Assembly: GCF_019925205.1 (NCBI RefSeq)
Contig: NC_083561.1
Coordinates: 10,911,217 to 10,975,216 of the forward strand
DNA: 64,000 bases
Reading direction: 5' to 3'
Source: Metopolophium dirhodum
Lineage: Eukaryota > Arthropoda > Insecta > Hemiptera > Aphididae
Part shown: piece by piece, positions 35,701 to 43,495 of the stretch
How the letters are laid out: each line of letters opens with the position of its first letter
How positions within the stretch are numbered: the first letter of the stretch is position 1
Notes under the pieces: model-generated
The model's database searches: none
What the model saw: only the letters and a program-made list of their open reading frames with translations
Told to the model about the DNA's origin: nothing
Position numbers and translations under genes: made by a program

Positions 35701-37098
35701 GTACTAAAAGGTGTGTTAGCCTATTTTTTCTAAATAGGTTGGTGATCTTGTACAAAATATTCACGAAAATTCAACAAACAGTTTTAAAGGGTGATCTAGT
35801 TATAATATTGAGGTGTCATATAAATTCTAAAAATAGAATTTAAAAATATAAAATAAAGACAATATAAAAGGAGTAAAGCGTGTCCAAACCTTGAAATATG
35901 ACTTTTAAGTATTGGATTATTACGGGTTTTTGGCAATAGAAACAACTTTTTTCATGAAATAAAATAAAGTAACAACTCTTAACTATTGATGTAACCATGT
36001 AGGTAAATTAACTGTTCAAGATTTGCAAAAAGAACTAAACATTAGTTCTTCAAAGTGTAGCTGATAAATAATTACAATTATACAATTTATTTTGAAGGCA
36101 TTTAACTTATTTGGTTGACATTAACTTACTATTTTGATAAATATACCTACATTTTTTTTTGGTTTTTTTTTTTTATTGAACTTAAGCCCGGCCTAAATGG
36201 CCATTAGTTGTTGTAGGAATCATGAACTGTGTTTGGTACGGCTGGTATTGTTACGGTTATTACGGTAGGTGAACAAAACATGTGGATGTGTGGAAAGGTT
36301 TTTACTATTACGAACCCGTGTGGTGACCACCCATCCAAGAACTAGTAGCTGCGGGCATTACTTACTCTCAGTCACATTGCGTGACTGGTGTCAGCCATGC
36401 GCCGCGCCAAGTCACATATATATAAGAACTATATAATTTGTATCCACCACAAATATATGAGATGTCTATTTTGTGTGTGTACAATGTTTATATGTTATTA
36501 TTATTTACTTGTCAAACACGTCTCTATAATATATTTTGTAATGTATAACATAATATCACTACGTGTATTATAAAATACACGGCTTAATATGGCACTTAAA
36601 TACTTAATTCATTTTTTAAAATAATATATAGTTAATGATAAATAAAATAAGATAGAACTTAAAGAGACTTGTTTAAATCAATTTTATGTTTTTTCTTCTA
36701 TTTCTAAATAAATTTAAAGAAGTTTTAATAACTTTATCGATTTCCACAAGAAAAAGTTATGTTTATTCAATCCACTGGTTTGATTGTATTTTTTTTTATA
36801 TTTATTGGAACGTATACAATTTGGCGTTTTAGCCTTGTTTCAAACAATGCCCCATTTAAAAGCTAATTAATTTCTTTTGGAAAACTTCCAACAGTTATAT
36901 TATCAGTTTTGGTACTGGTAAACTACTAGAATTTTTTTTTCCTTCCGATTGTTCAAAAAAGAGGTATAATTTAAATTTATGTTTTTTACTTGAATATTTT
37001 ATATCTCACAGTAATACTTACAGAATAGAGGTATAAATTCGTTTCATATCCAGAGTTTCTGTTATTTTCGGACGAGTACGTTTCATCTTTAACATCAC
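20668..37098 (-). CDS. kcc: K-Cl cotransporter (SLC12A4-7 / kazachoc family), 18 exons, first exon unresolved
   Basis: Electroneutral K+ and Cl- cotransporter of the plasma membrane; family members lower cell chloride, regulate volume and set inhibitory synaptic tone. Eighteen exons join in perfect phase to 1,040 residues plus a partial first codon, near the usual 1,085 of vertebrate KCC1. Order: cytosolic N terminus with YETNLYLYS; TM1-2; TM3; TM4-5; a large extracellular loop with NGT and NTS glycosylation sites; TM6 with PSVTGIMAGSNRSGDL; TM7-12; then a long cytosolic domain ending VRGGGREVITIYS. RTLMMEQ keeps the Thr matching a known WNK-SPAK site. Introns run from about 60 bases to over 3 kb. 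The ATG lies upstream of 37098. Confidence 0.97.
21375..21514 (-). CDS. kcc: KCC exon 17: VRRMHTAVKLNEVI segment
   Basis: 46 codons plus one base at each end. It contains NVRRMHTAVKLNEVI and DAQLVIFNLPGPP, strongly conserved in KCCs. The donor is an unusual GTATCC; the phase and the restored NYMEFLEV reading support it over reading through to the nearby stop. Confidence 0.93.
21612..21730 (-). CDS. kcc: KCC exon 16: variable linker
   Basis: 39 codons plus two bases, rich in Asp, Glu, Lys, Ser and Thr, with no conserved motif. It corresponds to the disordered insert in the KCC C-terminal domain. The HMTWTK-type motif that carries the second vertebrate WNK site is not seen. Donor GTAAGT, acceptor GTACAG. 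Confidence 0.9.
21787..21903 (-). CDS. kcc: KCC exon 15: VQSIIDQHHR segment
   Basis: 39 codons in phase 0 on both sides, opening VQSIIDQHHRKDAS, which aligns with the IQSITDESRGS region of vertebrate KCCs. Donor GTAAGC, acceptor TTTAG. Confidence 0.93.
22743..22799 (-). CDS. kcc: KCC candidate cassette exon, 19 residues
   Basis: Exactly 57 bases, open throughout, between CTTACAAAAG (with a TTTTATCTTTTT tract upstream) and a GTTTGT donor. It encodes MRNIIDFNRETSTGENTPL. Both neighbouring exons meet at phase 0, so it can be included or skipped without changing frame. The Ser/Thr-rich peptide would sit between the RTLMMEQ and VQSIID regions. No transcript evidence is available here. Confidence 0.55.
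22937..23044 (-). CDS. kcc: KCC exon 14: regulatory RTLMMEQ segment
   Basis: 36 codons, phase 0 to 0, containing DISAYTYERTLMMEQRNQM. The Thr in ERTLMMEQ aligns with Thr991 of human KCC3, a WNK-SPAK phosphorylation site. Donor GTAAGT, acceptor TTTCAG. Confidence 0.96.
23129..23344 (-). CDS. kcc: KCC exon 13: IWWIVHDGG segment
   Basis: 72 codons, phase 0 to 0. It contains IDIWWIVHDGGILMLIPFLL and TVAQTDDNSIQMKKDL, among the most conserved parts of the KCC cytosolic domain. Donor GTACCT, acceptor TAATAG. Confidence 0.97.
23441..23630 (-). CDS. kcc: KCC exon 12: GLGGLKPNTVILGWP segment
   Basis: 63 codons plus one base. GLGGLKPNTVILGWPNSW and the SWQVFLHTIR helix match the family. Donor GTAAAA, acceptor TATAG. 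Confidence 0.96.
23711..24073 (-). CDS. kcc: KCC exon 11: start of cytosolic C-terminal domain
   Basis: The largest exon, 120 codons plus three split bases. It opens AEKEWGDGMRGLALSAARY and contains HTKNWRPQILMLVNF and SQLKAGKGLTVSATV. It builds the dimerising C-terminal domain that follows TM12. Donor GTGAGT, acceptor TCGCAG. Confidence 0.97.
24419..24538 (-). CDS. kcc: KCC exon 10: TM11-TM12
   Basis: 39 codons plus split bases, almost all hydrophobic: LSFTGLVLCIAVMFMSSWY then ALLALGMAGIIYKYIEYRG. It fills two membrane segments. Donor GTGAGT, acceptor CTATAG. It is too short to stand out as an ORF and was found by splice phase. Confidence 0.95.
25190..25443 (-). CDS. kcc: KCC exon 9: TM9-TM10
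   Basis: 84 codons plus two bases. It opens AIAKDDIIPFLRPF and contains two hydrophobic stretches ending NLACVLQTLLRTPNWRPRF, a KCC/NKCC hallmark before TM11. Donor GTACGT, acceptor GCACAG. Confidence 0.97.
25632..25770 (-). CDS. kcc: KCC exon 8: TM8
   Basis: 46 codons plus one base. WPNEWVILVGATLSTLGAGL then QSLTGAPRLLQ matches the family. The first base completes Lys in LRDKFGQS across the junction. Donor GTAAGT, acceptor TCATAG. Confidence 0.97.
27519..27675 (-). CDS. kcc: KCC exon 7: GIMAGSNRSGDL and TM7
   Basis: 51 codons plus split bases. GIMAGSNRSGDLADAQKSIP contributes to the ion-binding region after TM6, followed by a hydrophobic TM7. The usual Arg in GDLRDAQ is Ala here. Donor GTAAGC, acceptor ATTAG. 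Confidence 0.97.
27759..27920 (-). CDS. kcc: KCC exon 6: end of extracellular loop and TM6
   Basis: 53 codons plus split bases: ENIFGNFLEKGQYI, then TTTFTILIGIFFPSVTG, the TM6 segment that is unwound at its middle in cation-chloride cotransporters. Donor GTCAGT, acceptor TTACAG. Confidence 0.96.
28471..28655 (-). CDS. kcc: KCC exon 5: large extracellular loop
   Basis: 61 codons plus split bases. It opens MCSLGNRLL and has several Cys (HCNKAIGG, YCANGTGACEDYF) and two N-glycosylation sequons, NGT and NTS. The long loop between TM5 and TM6 distinguishes KCCs from NKCCs. Donor GTTCGT, chosen because it alone restores FFENIFGN. Confidence 0.94.
28789..29024 (-). CDS. kcc: KCC exon 4: TM4-TM5
   Basis: 78 codons plus two bases. 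It contains TYMAPSLSIFG, NNFRVYGTILLMVMSS and VNKFASVALACVLLSI. Overlapping ORFs in other frames at 28806-29085 are shadows. Donor GTAAGC, acceptor GATAG. Confidence 0.96.
29025..29879. other. KCC intron 3, proximal part
   Basis: AT-rich, with an (ATT)n run at 29106-29128. No exon is seen. Confidence 0.5.
29880..30291. repeat. About 410-bp intronic element made of repeated GCAATAnnACGTTTTA motifs
   Basis: The left end reads CTAAAACGTGGTAT and the right end GGCAATAATACGTTTTAG, giving 9-bp inverted ends CTAAAACGT. Inside, the same motif recurs: 29916-29933, 29955-29972 (inverted), 29974-29991, 30008-30024, 30061-30077, about 30098-30113, 30130-30145 and 30274-30291, with changes in one to four positions. 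It lies in KCC intron 3. It may be a MITE whose terminal motif spread inward. Confidence 0.6.
30661..30846 (-). CDS. kcc: KCC exon 3: TM2-TM3
   Basis: 62 codons, phase 0 to 0. [20 protein letters not shown] then SRSLGPECGGAVGM and a hydrophobic TM3. Nearly identical to the family consensus. Donor GTAAGT, acceptor TTCAG. Confidence 0.97.
30847..34051. other. KCC intron 2
   Basis: About 3.2 kb, with the TACA microsatellite and no supported exon. ORFs at 31784-32092 and 32343-32709 are AT-rich and lack family resemblance. Confidence 0.5.
31189..31292. repeat. (TACA)n microsatellite, interrupted
   Basis: Repeated TACATACA with TACATATA and CATGCATGCT interruptions, in KCC intron 2. Tyr and His-rich ORFs over it are translations of the repeat. 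Confidence 0.8.
34052..34315 (-). CDS. kcc: KCC exon 2: N-terminal domain end and TM1
   Basis: 88 codons, phase 0 to 0. It opens DEMDDRPRVPTFLNSIADYS, the conserved end of the cytosolic N terminus, then RMGTLVGVYLPCVQNIFGV and IRLSWVVGTAG of TM1. It is GC-rich compared with its introns. Donor GTAAGT, acceptor TGCAG. Confidence 0.97.
34546..34982. repeat. Diverged fold-back related to the TTAA palindromic MITE
   Basis: Inverted arms share GTCTCCG(T/A)CTTACAA, CAAATTTATG and TCAGCAGTTCA boxes. The left end follows TTAA (34542-34545); the right end is TCGCTCCTAAT. The arm box GTCTCCGTCTTACAA also occurs in the MITE at 13845-14262. It is an old, degraded copy in KCC intron 1. Confidence 0.65.
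36152..36412 (-). mobile_element. SINE with 5S rRNA-like promoter box
   Basis: Read on the minus strand it begins ACTTGGCGCGGCGCATGGCTG and ends in a GGGCTTAAGTTCAAT tail followed by an A-rich tract (36152-36175). The stretch around 36317-36343 reads TAGTTCTTGGATGGGTGGTC, close to the internal control region of 5S rRNA genes (AGTACTTGGATGGGTGACC). This suggests a SINE3-type, 5S-derived element transcribed by RNA polymerase III. No convincing target duplication was found. Confidence 0.5.
37022..37098 (-). CDS. kcc: KCC exon 1 of those located: N-terminal YETNLYLYS
   Basis: 25 codons after two split bases (xGT). It reads DVKDETYSSENNRNSGYETN then LYLYS, the motif that starts the conserved part of insect KCCs. 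Acceptor TTTACAG, donor GTAAGT. It has no ATG in frame, so a further upstream exon ending in phase 1 is required. Confidence 0.93.
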
Positions 37099-39918
37099 CT
37101 GTAAATAAAAGTATTTTCGTTATTATTTTTATGGAATATGTATTTGGAAAAGTAAAATAACAAACACTTTTTATAAAAATTGGTATAAAATATGGTTTAT
37201 ATTGTATCAAGGAATTTATTTTATGGTTTCAAAATGTATTTAGAACATTAAAATATTTAAATACAACTTTTAACAAATACAATATTATAATAATAGCTGC
37301 TAGTCGTATAAGAATAACATGGTAATATTATGCACAAATAATGTATAACAGCTTTTTATGATGTAAACAGTTAAAATGTTGTTTTAGTAATAAAACAATG
37401 TTGAATATTTAAATGAAATCATAACACAGCTACTATAATATAATATTCTATGCTGAAAATTATGAGAAATCAAAAAAAAATGTTGAAATATTTTACTAAA
37501 TTCTGAATTGCCGTTAGTGAATTACAGCTTTCTCCACAAATCATTCATATGAAGCTTTTATTTTTACCCATGTATCAAATTTACCTATTGCTTTAGTTAA
37601 CAGATTGTAAGATATCTTTATAAATAAATAATAAAAAAAGTAACTGTTTTATGTACTGATGTGCTGGATTTAACTATATGACCTTTAAAATATCAATATT
37701 AGAAGACTATACGATTTGTATATGATTGGTGTAAAGTTAGGATTTACAAAATTATATGATAAGTGCTGGAAATATGTTTTTAAAAAATGTACATTGTACG
37801 AACTACAATTTATTTATCAACTAGCAAACAAAATACAACACCCACGGTCCATCGATTTAAGGCATTCAAGTGAGAGCTGGGAAATCTTCATTTGCGCCCT
37901 GACCCATTTTTGTAATGCCCGTTATTGTGGTTAGGGAGTGAAGGATAGTGGAAGCGGTTCTATTGATTTGCACTTCAATAAAAATGTAACAAACGGTTTT
38001 TTTAAACTAGAGACAAAAAAGGCTTTTACATTTTTTATTTGTATTTATTTTTATTGTAACTTTTCCCTACCACAATTCACATAAAAACACCGATTACTGT
38101 CGGCTGATTATCAAATGGATAAATAAAAAATAATAATAAACAATAAAACAAAACAACGAGAAAAGGATTTAAAAATATTCAAGCAATAACCCTATGGCGA
38201 GTAAGTATTTACACATTACACATTCAAATATCAAATGAGTAAAATATGTAATCATTAATCATATATATAATATTGTGTTAAATACTTAAATTTAAAAAGT
38301 GTTTTGGTTTATAGCCATTGATTGATTTTTGATGCGTAAAAAAAACAATATATAATTGTATGTATTATTAAGAAAATGTTTAATGTTAATACAATTATTT
38401 GTTTCAATTAAGCCTTGCGACTTAAAATTATTAAAATAATAAAGCAAGTAGTAGTAAAATGTAGTTAAATAAAGAGTTTAATGTGTAAAATAAACACATT
38501 AAATACTCATTATAGTAAATTAAAATACACTATAAATTATGTAAAATCATTTAGTTTCCAAGCAATAAAAATATCTGTTTAAAAACTTACAAACAAAATA
38601 AATTGTTCCAAAAGTTTTGTCATTACGACAAACGCGTCAATAATTAATCATAAATTCTAATTAATTTAAATATTTAATATAAACTTTTCAACTAAAATTA
38701 TTATATCAAAATAATTCATTAAATGATATTTTGTCTGTAGTTCAGAATAATGTTAATACATTTATATTTATGATGATAGAGGTTAATACAATAATTGAAA
38801 CAATAGACTCATATGAAAGTAAAGTATAAACGATTCTTTAATTAAAGAAATAATATGGTATGGTTCCAATTGCTTGCCCTTGGTAATATATCAAGTATTT
38901 CCGTTACTGTATGTTTATTTTTTGATGAATTATCAAAATTTTCGTTTTTTTTACTACATAATGTTGTATTGTGATATTGTAGCATTCAATTAGGCACATT
39001 ATTTTAAAAACGATGGTTAGGCATAAGTAATAACCTACCAATGAGACTATATATGTAATATTTTTTAATGGAAATATCCAAGTACGTACATGTTTCCTAC
39101 AAACACACATTTTTATGAAGGTATATACCAATTATCTAAAATTGACAATTTTAATGGTGTACCTACGCACTTGAGCATTAACATTTTATTACATATAGCT
39201 TTATTATTAATACACCAAAGTATAAGGATAAATCATTACATCATGAGTTTACGAAATAATATTTCTGACGGTTATTATAGTCGGTACAAATGCGATGTCA
39301 ACAGCAGGAACTATAACGATTTTATGGTACTGAGTGTGTGTAAATATATTTTAATTGCCCTTGTTCAGTATTTCGTCGAACTATGTTGATCAATCGCTAA
39401 GCATTATTGGCAATGATTTAATTAATTTTCTTTCGTTAGCGCGATGATATTAATTTTGAAATTATACTAATTAAACACGTCGTCGTAAACGTGAAATGCG
39501 ATCAGTATTCATATTGTTTCGTCCTTGGAATACACGGACGTGGTTTCGTTGTACCTATACCTACTTACACTCCTGCAATTGGCCAACTTTAAAAAAAAAA
39601 ACCGTCAGATTCAAGCGTTTCAGTCTCGCAGTGCCCGCCGTAAACTGTCTGGTCCAATTATTATTACACACTAATCATTTGTCACATTTAGAACTATGAT
39701 TATACACGTGATTCAAAGTGACACTCAAAAAAAGTATAGATGTGTATTCCTAACCCTTGGATGAGTTGAGGCGTGGTCGCCCACTCATATACAGCCTCTT
39801 CCGCCAACTTCATCGTGGTTGTATATAAATTATAACAGCAGTATTCGAAAAAAATATCAGGAAATATGAATGATTGTACATCGTACAAATAACTGTTCGT
39901 ATTTTTAAAAACCATACC
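37099..39918. other. AT-rich DNA upstream of KCC exon 1
   Basis: No exon or element is recognised. It is probably intron. Confidence 0.5.
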
Positions 39919-39930
39919 CATCGCCCACAT
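39919..39930 (-). CDS. kcc: Candidate KCC first coding exon A (very short)
   Basis: The reverse strand reads ATGTGGGCGATGG then a GTATGG donor. The single split base G joins GT of the 37022-37098 exon, giving MWAMGDVKDE. The whole coding part is four codons plus one base, so the match in phase is weak evidence. GC-rich, promoter-like DNA lies just upstream on the minus strand (39950-40330). Confidence 0.25.
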
Positions 39931-39949
39931 GGACGTTTGTATAAATCAC

Positions 39950-40330
39950 GCACATCTTCTCTATATCGGCAACAGCCAGCTCTATCATACGTTTGGTTTT
40001 CTTTCGCTTGTAAAACGAGACGAGAACTTGGAAGTTTCGTATGTCGGTTATAAATTATAATAATAATAAACAATGCTCAGCTCGGATCGGACGACTGTAT
40101 GATCGTCTCTCGATGACTGGCAGCCGGGAGTGGGCGTCACAAGTATTGTCGCTACCGCATATCGACGAAATCGTGGTCAGGTTTGTGGTATACGTGTTCC
40201 ACGCCCCCCCCCCTACCACGCAATCACGGATCACCGATTACCATCAGTAATCCTTGTCGCAACGAGCTCCGCTTGGTGGGATACATCGGTGGATGGGTGG
40301 GATCTATGACGTGCAATATTCCATTCGTTT
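39950..40330. promoter_or_regulatory. CpG-rich island, possible KCC promoter
   Basis: The GC content and CpG count are much higher than in the flanks (for example GGATCGGACGACTGTATGATCG near 40084-40105). No ORF here has family support. It lies upstream of candidate exon A on the minus strand. The promoter role is inference. Confidence 0.3.
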
Positions 40331-40847
40331 GTGTCGGCAACAGACACGAAAAATACATTAATATTAATATTAGACTTATAAACAAATATTACGAAATAAC
40401 GCGCGAAATGAGTATAAATCCCTAGGCCCACTTATTATAATTATGTTCAATCGACAGAGGGTAGACACGCGGGAAGTGATAAAATATCAAAAAAAATAAA
40501 TAAAATAAAAACTACCCGAAAATGTGAGAAAACATAATATCCAATGCTTGGGGGAGTTCAGCACAACTCCAAACAACCAGCCGTCGGATGGGTACGTAGA
40601 GGCGAATGGAATTCATAAATATATTATTAAAAAATAAAAAGCTTCAGGGATCCCCGTTACTCTCTCAGTCGCCCCCAATATATTATATTCACCGGTGCAC
40701 TGACGTTCACGCGCTTTTGAAATTTATTATAGCCGTTAATGACGACGACGGTGTATTCATATTTTATAGTAGTTCATATAAATTATACAAAATACAATAT
40801 ACATAATATATATAGTACATGTGTATGCGTATACATATATATGCACA

Positions 40848-40866
40848 TTTATTATTATTATTATCA

Positions 40867-40897
<31 letters not shown>

Positions 40898-40939
40898 CAT
40901 TATTATTGTTGTTGTTGTTGTTGTTATTATTATTATTAT
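40848..40939. repeat. (ATT)n/(GTT)n compound microsatellite
   Basis: About 90 bases of ATT units with ATC variants, then five GTT units. Polyasparagine, polyisoleucine and polytyrosine ORFs here are frames of the repeat. Confidence 0.95.
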
Positions 40940-41340
40940 ACCGCATACCGAGCCAGAAATCGAAGTCTGTGCGGGGTGGTTAATTATTATCGAGTGTGGC
41001 GGTGGCACGACCGAAATCGTTTGCACGACGACGGTGCGAGTTTGATATTATATTACTATAGGCATACAGGTAAACGACGTACGAATAAATTATGCAACGT
41101 CCCTCGATGGTAATTTGAGACTTAGAGAGCCCAATGTTTGTCGTGTCTTCGACTTTCGGTAATACACGAACGTACAATATATGTAATATATGTATATAAA
41201 CAAAATTAAATAACATATTCGTTCGACTTGTTTTTCTCGTGTACAATCACTCGGAAGGTAATAGTAGGTACTAGTGGTGATTTACACAGAGTAAAAACAA
41301 TGTTTTTCAAACAGAATAATATACTCTATTATTTTATATA

Positions 41341-41517
41341 CAGTAGAATCCGCTTATTCGGGACACCACTTAAAGGGCACACCTGCTTAATGGGGACATT
41401 AATGATAGTCCCGAATGAATGTATTGTATGTACAATTCTTCGGTTAATCGGGACAGTCTGGATAATGGGGACAAATAGGTCACCGCCCGATGTGTCCCAA
41501 TTAAACGGATTTGACTG
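41341..41517. mobile_element. 177-bp pogo/Tigger-like MITE with TA target duplication
   Basis: Ends CAGTAGAATCCGCTTATTCGG and (reverse) CAGTCAAATCCGTTTAATTGG form an imperfect 21-bp inverted repeat, flanked by TA at 41339-41340 and 41518-41519. CAGT ends with a TTATYCGG motif are typical of pogo/Tigger. Internal copies of the GGGGACA and CGGGACA boxes repeat. Non-coding. Confidence 0.85.
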
Positions 41518-41519
41518 TA

Positions 41520-42229
41520 TACGTATATACAAGGGATGTAATAAATATTTAAAATGCTGTTCACGTTTTCCCGTATTTCCCCTTATCTTTCCATAAAATT
41601 ATAATTGAAAAATTTGACGTTTTATTGTTGGGATTCTCTGCGGTCTAGGAATTCGGTATTGTGTCAGTTTACACAAATTGTATACTGTTTAGTACTATAT
41701 ATATAGTGTACTACAACTATTTGCTTACAACCGCCTACACCGTATAGGCATGTACAAAACTACAATATTATATACTATTATTATTATTATCATTGGTACC
41801 TTGGAATTTTATACTCGCCAAGGATGGATTATAGAAAGCGTGGTCAATTAGATTATAAATGCCTTACTGAAGGTTAAAATTAATTATTAATCTATAGCTA
41901 TGTTATAAATGCAACATTTTTACCTCCGTCAGTCCGAACCCACCACATTATATCATTATTATATTTCTCGTATGGTTTAATCCAACACTAACAGTATTAA
42001 AATTAGTTACTATAGCAACAACAAATATTACAATAAGAAATATAAAATTTTGATAAGATGTAGAAACATAAAATAGTAGTAATTAGTTAAATAAATAAAA
42101 GAAATAAGATAGAATAATATAAAATATATACGAATAATTGATGGTGAGTAGGAATATTATTAGTATAGTTTTAGATTCTAATGTCCAGATTGGTTAGCCA
42201 TTTTGTTGCCGCTGCTGTAACCTTGTGGA
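41520..42229. other. AT-rich DNA
   Basis: Nothing beyond a small (TTA)n run at 41776-41791. Confidence 0.5.
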
Positions 42230-42940
42230 GGTGTTTCATTCCGCCTGGTATCTTATGAAACCTTACAACCTTTACTAAAAGCACTACGATCTGGGAAATT
42301 GCTAAGGAAAGAGTATAGTTTTGGTATTGATAAAACCGAGTTCTCATTACAAATCAACTGCATTATGAGGGGAATTAGGGTAGTTATACCAAATATATTT
42401 AGAAAAACTATACTTGGAGAGTTACACACAGCACATTTTGGAGTTAATAAAATTAAGGCATTAGCTATGCGTTATTGTTGGTGGCCAGGTATTGGACCTT
42501 GATATTGTTGAAGTAGCTAAGTTGTACTGAATGCAACAAAATAATGAATAACCCATATAATAGGTATCGGTACATCAGTGGGAGGAACCAATAGAACTAT
42601 TTGAAAGAATCCATATAGGCTATGCTAAATAACCAGTAAATAATATATTGTATTATTTAGTTATAGTTGATGCATTTAAAAAATGGCCTGAAGTATTTCC
42701 CACGAAACAGATTACCACTAACAAAACAATTATTATTTTACGTTCACTATTTGCACGTTTTGGAATTTGTTCTATATTAGTGTCAGATAATGGAACACAA
42801 TTTACTGCACATGATTTTTCACTTTTCTTAAGACAAAATGGTATTAAGCATAAACGCACTGCACCGTCCAGCTACTAACGGTTTAACTGAAAGATATGTA
42901 CAAACCTTAAAACAATCATTGAGGGCAATGAAAAATTGTC
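42230..42940 (+). pseudogene. Ty3/Gypsy retrotransposon integrase fragment
   Basis: Two broken frames. 42290-42501 encodes part of the H2C2 zinc-binding region (GELHTAHFGVNKIKALAMRY then CWWPG). 42648-42940 encodes the rve integrase core: VIVDAFKKWPEVFPT with the first Asp and VSDNGTQFT with the second; the Glu follows in ERYVQTLKQS after a frameshift near 42865. Stops and frameshifts make it dead. No LTR is visible. Confidence 0.85.
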
Positions 42941-43130
42941 CCTGTTGTCCCAATTGTTAAACCTAATGGTAAAATAAGACTATGTGAGGATTTTAAAACC
43001 ACAATAAATACATTTTTGTTAGTGGATAATTACCCATTACTAACTGTAAATAAACTATTTTCTAATGTAGCAGGTAGTGACAAATTTACAAAAAATGATC
43101 TAAGCCGAGTCTACTTACACCTACCGTTAC
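42930..43130 (+). pseudogene. Ty3/Gypsy reverse-transcriptase fragment, out of order
   Basis: Encodes PIVKPNGKIRLCEDFKTTIN and LLTVNKLFSNVAGSDKFTKN, the N-terminal fingers of a Gypsy RT. It stands downstream of the integrase, the reverse of normal pol order, so the region is rearranged. Confidence 0.75.
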
Positions 43131-43495
43131 TCCAGGTATACCTATTAAAATTTGTTCAATTTCTCTTTGCCATATAGCGGGTGCAGACGTTACACCGGAC
43201 ATTAGTCTAGTACATTCATATAAATCCTTATGTGTATTGAGCGTTAATATATGTCTGTCTGAAACATGTACACGCAAGTGTAAGAAGGCTTGGCTTAGAT
43301 TAATTTTTGTATTCTCATTTTATTAGTTCCAAAATGTGCTGTGCGTAACTCTCCAAGTATAGTTTTTCTAAATATATTTGGTATTACTACCCTAATTCCC
43401 CTCATAATGCAGTTGATTTGTAATGAGAACTTGGTTTGATTAATACCAAAACTATACTGTTTCCTTAGCAATTTCCCAGATCGTAGTGCTGTTAG
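43130..43495 (-). pseudogene. Ty3/Gypsy RT and H2C2 fragments in inverted orientation
   Basis: The minus strand at 43130-43277 encodes THKDLYECTRLMSGVTSAPA then IWQREIEQIL (RT). 43330-43495 encodes IMRGIRVVIPNIFRKTILGE, almost the same peptide as the plus-strand copy at 42340-42430. An inverted duplication of one element, or two head-to-head copies, explains this. Confidence 0.75.

Noticed and set aside
40739..41113. ORFs with polyasparagine, polyisoleucine and polytyrosine
   Set aside because: They are frames of the ATT/GTT microsatellite.
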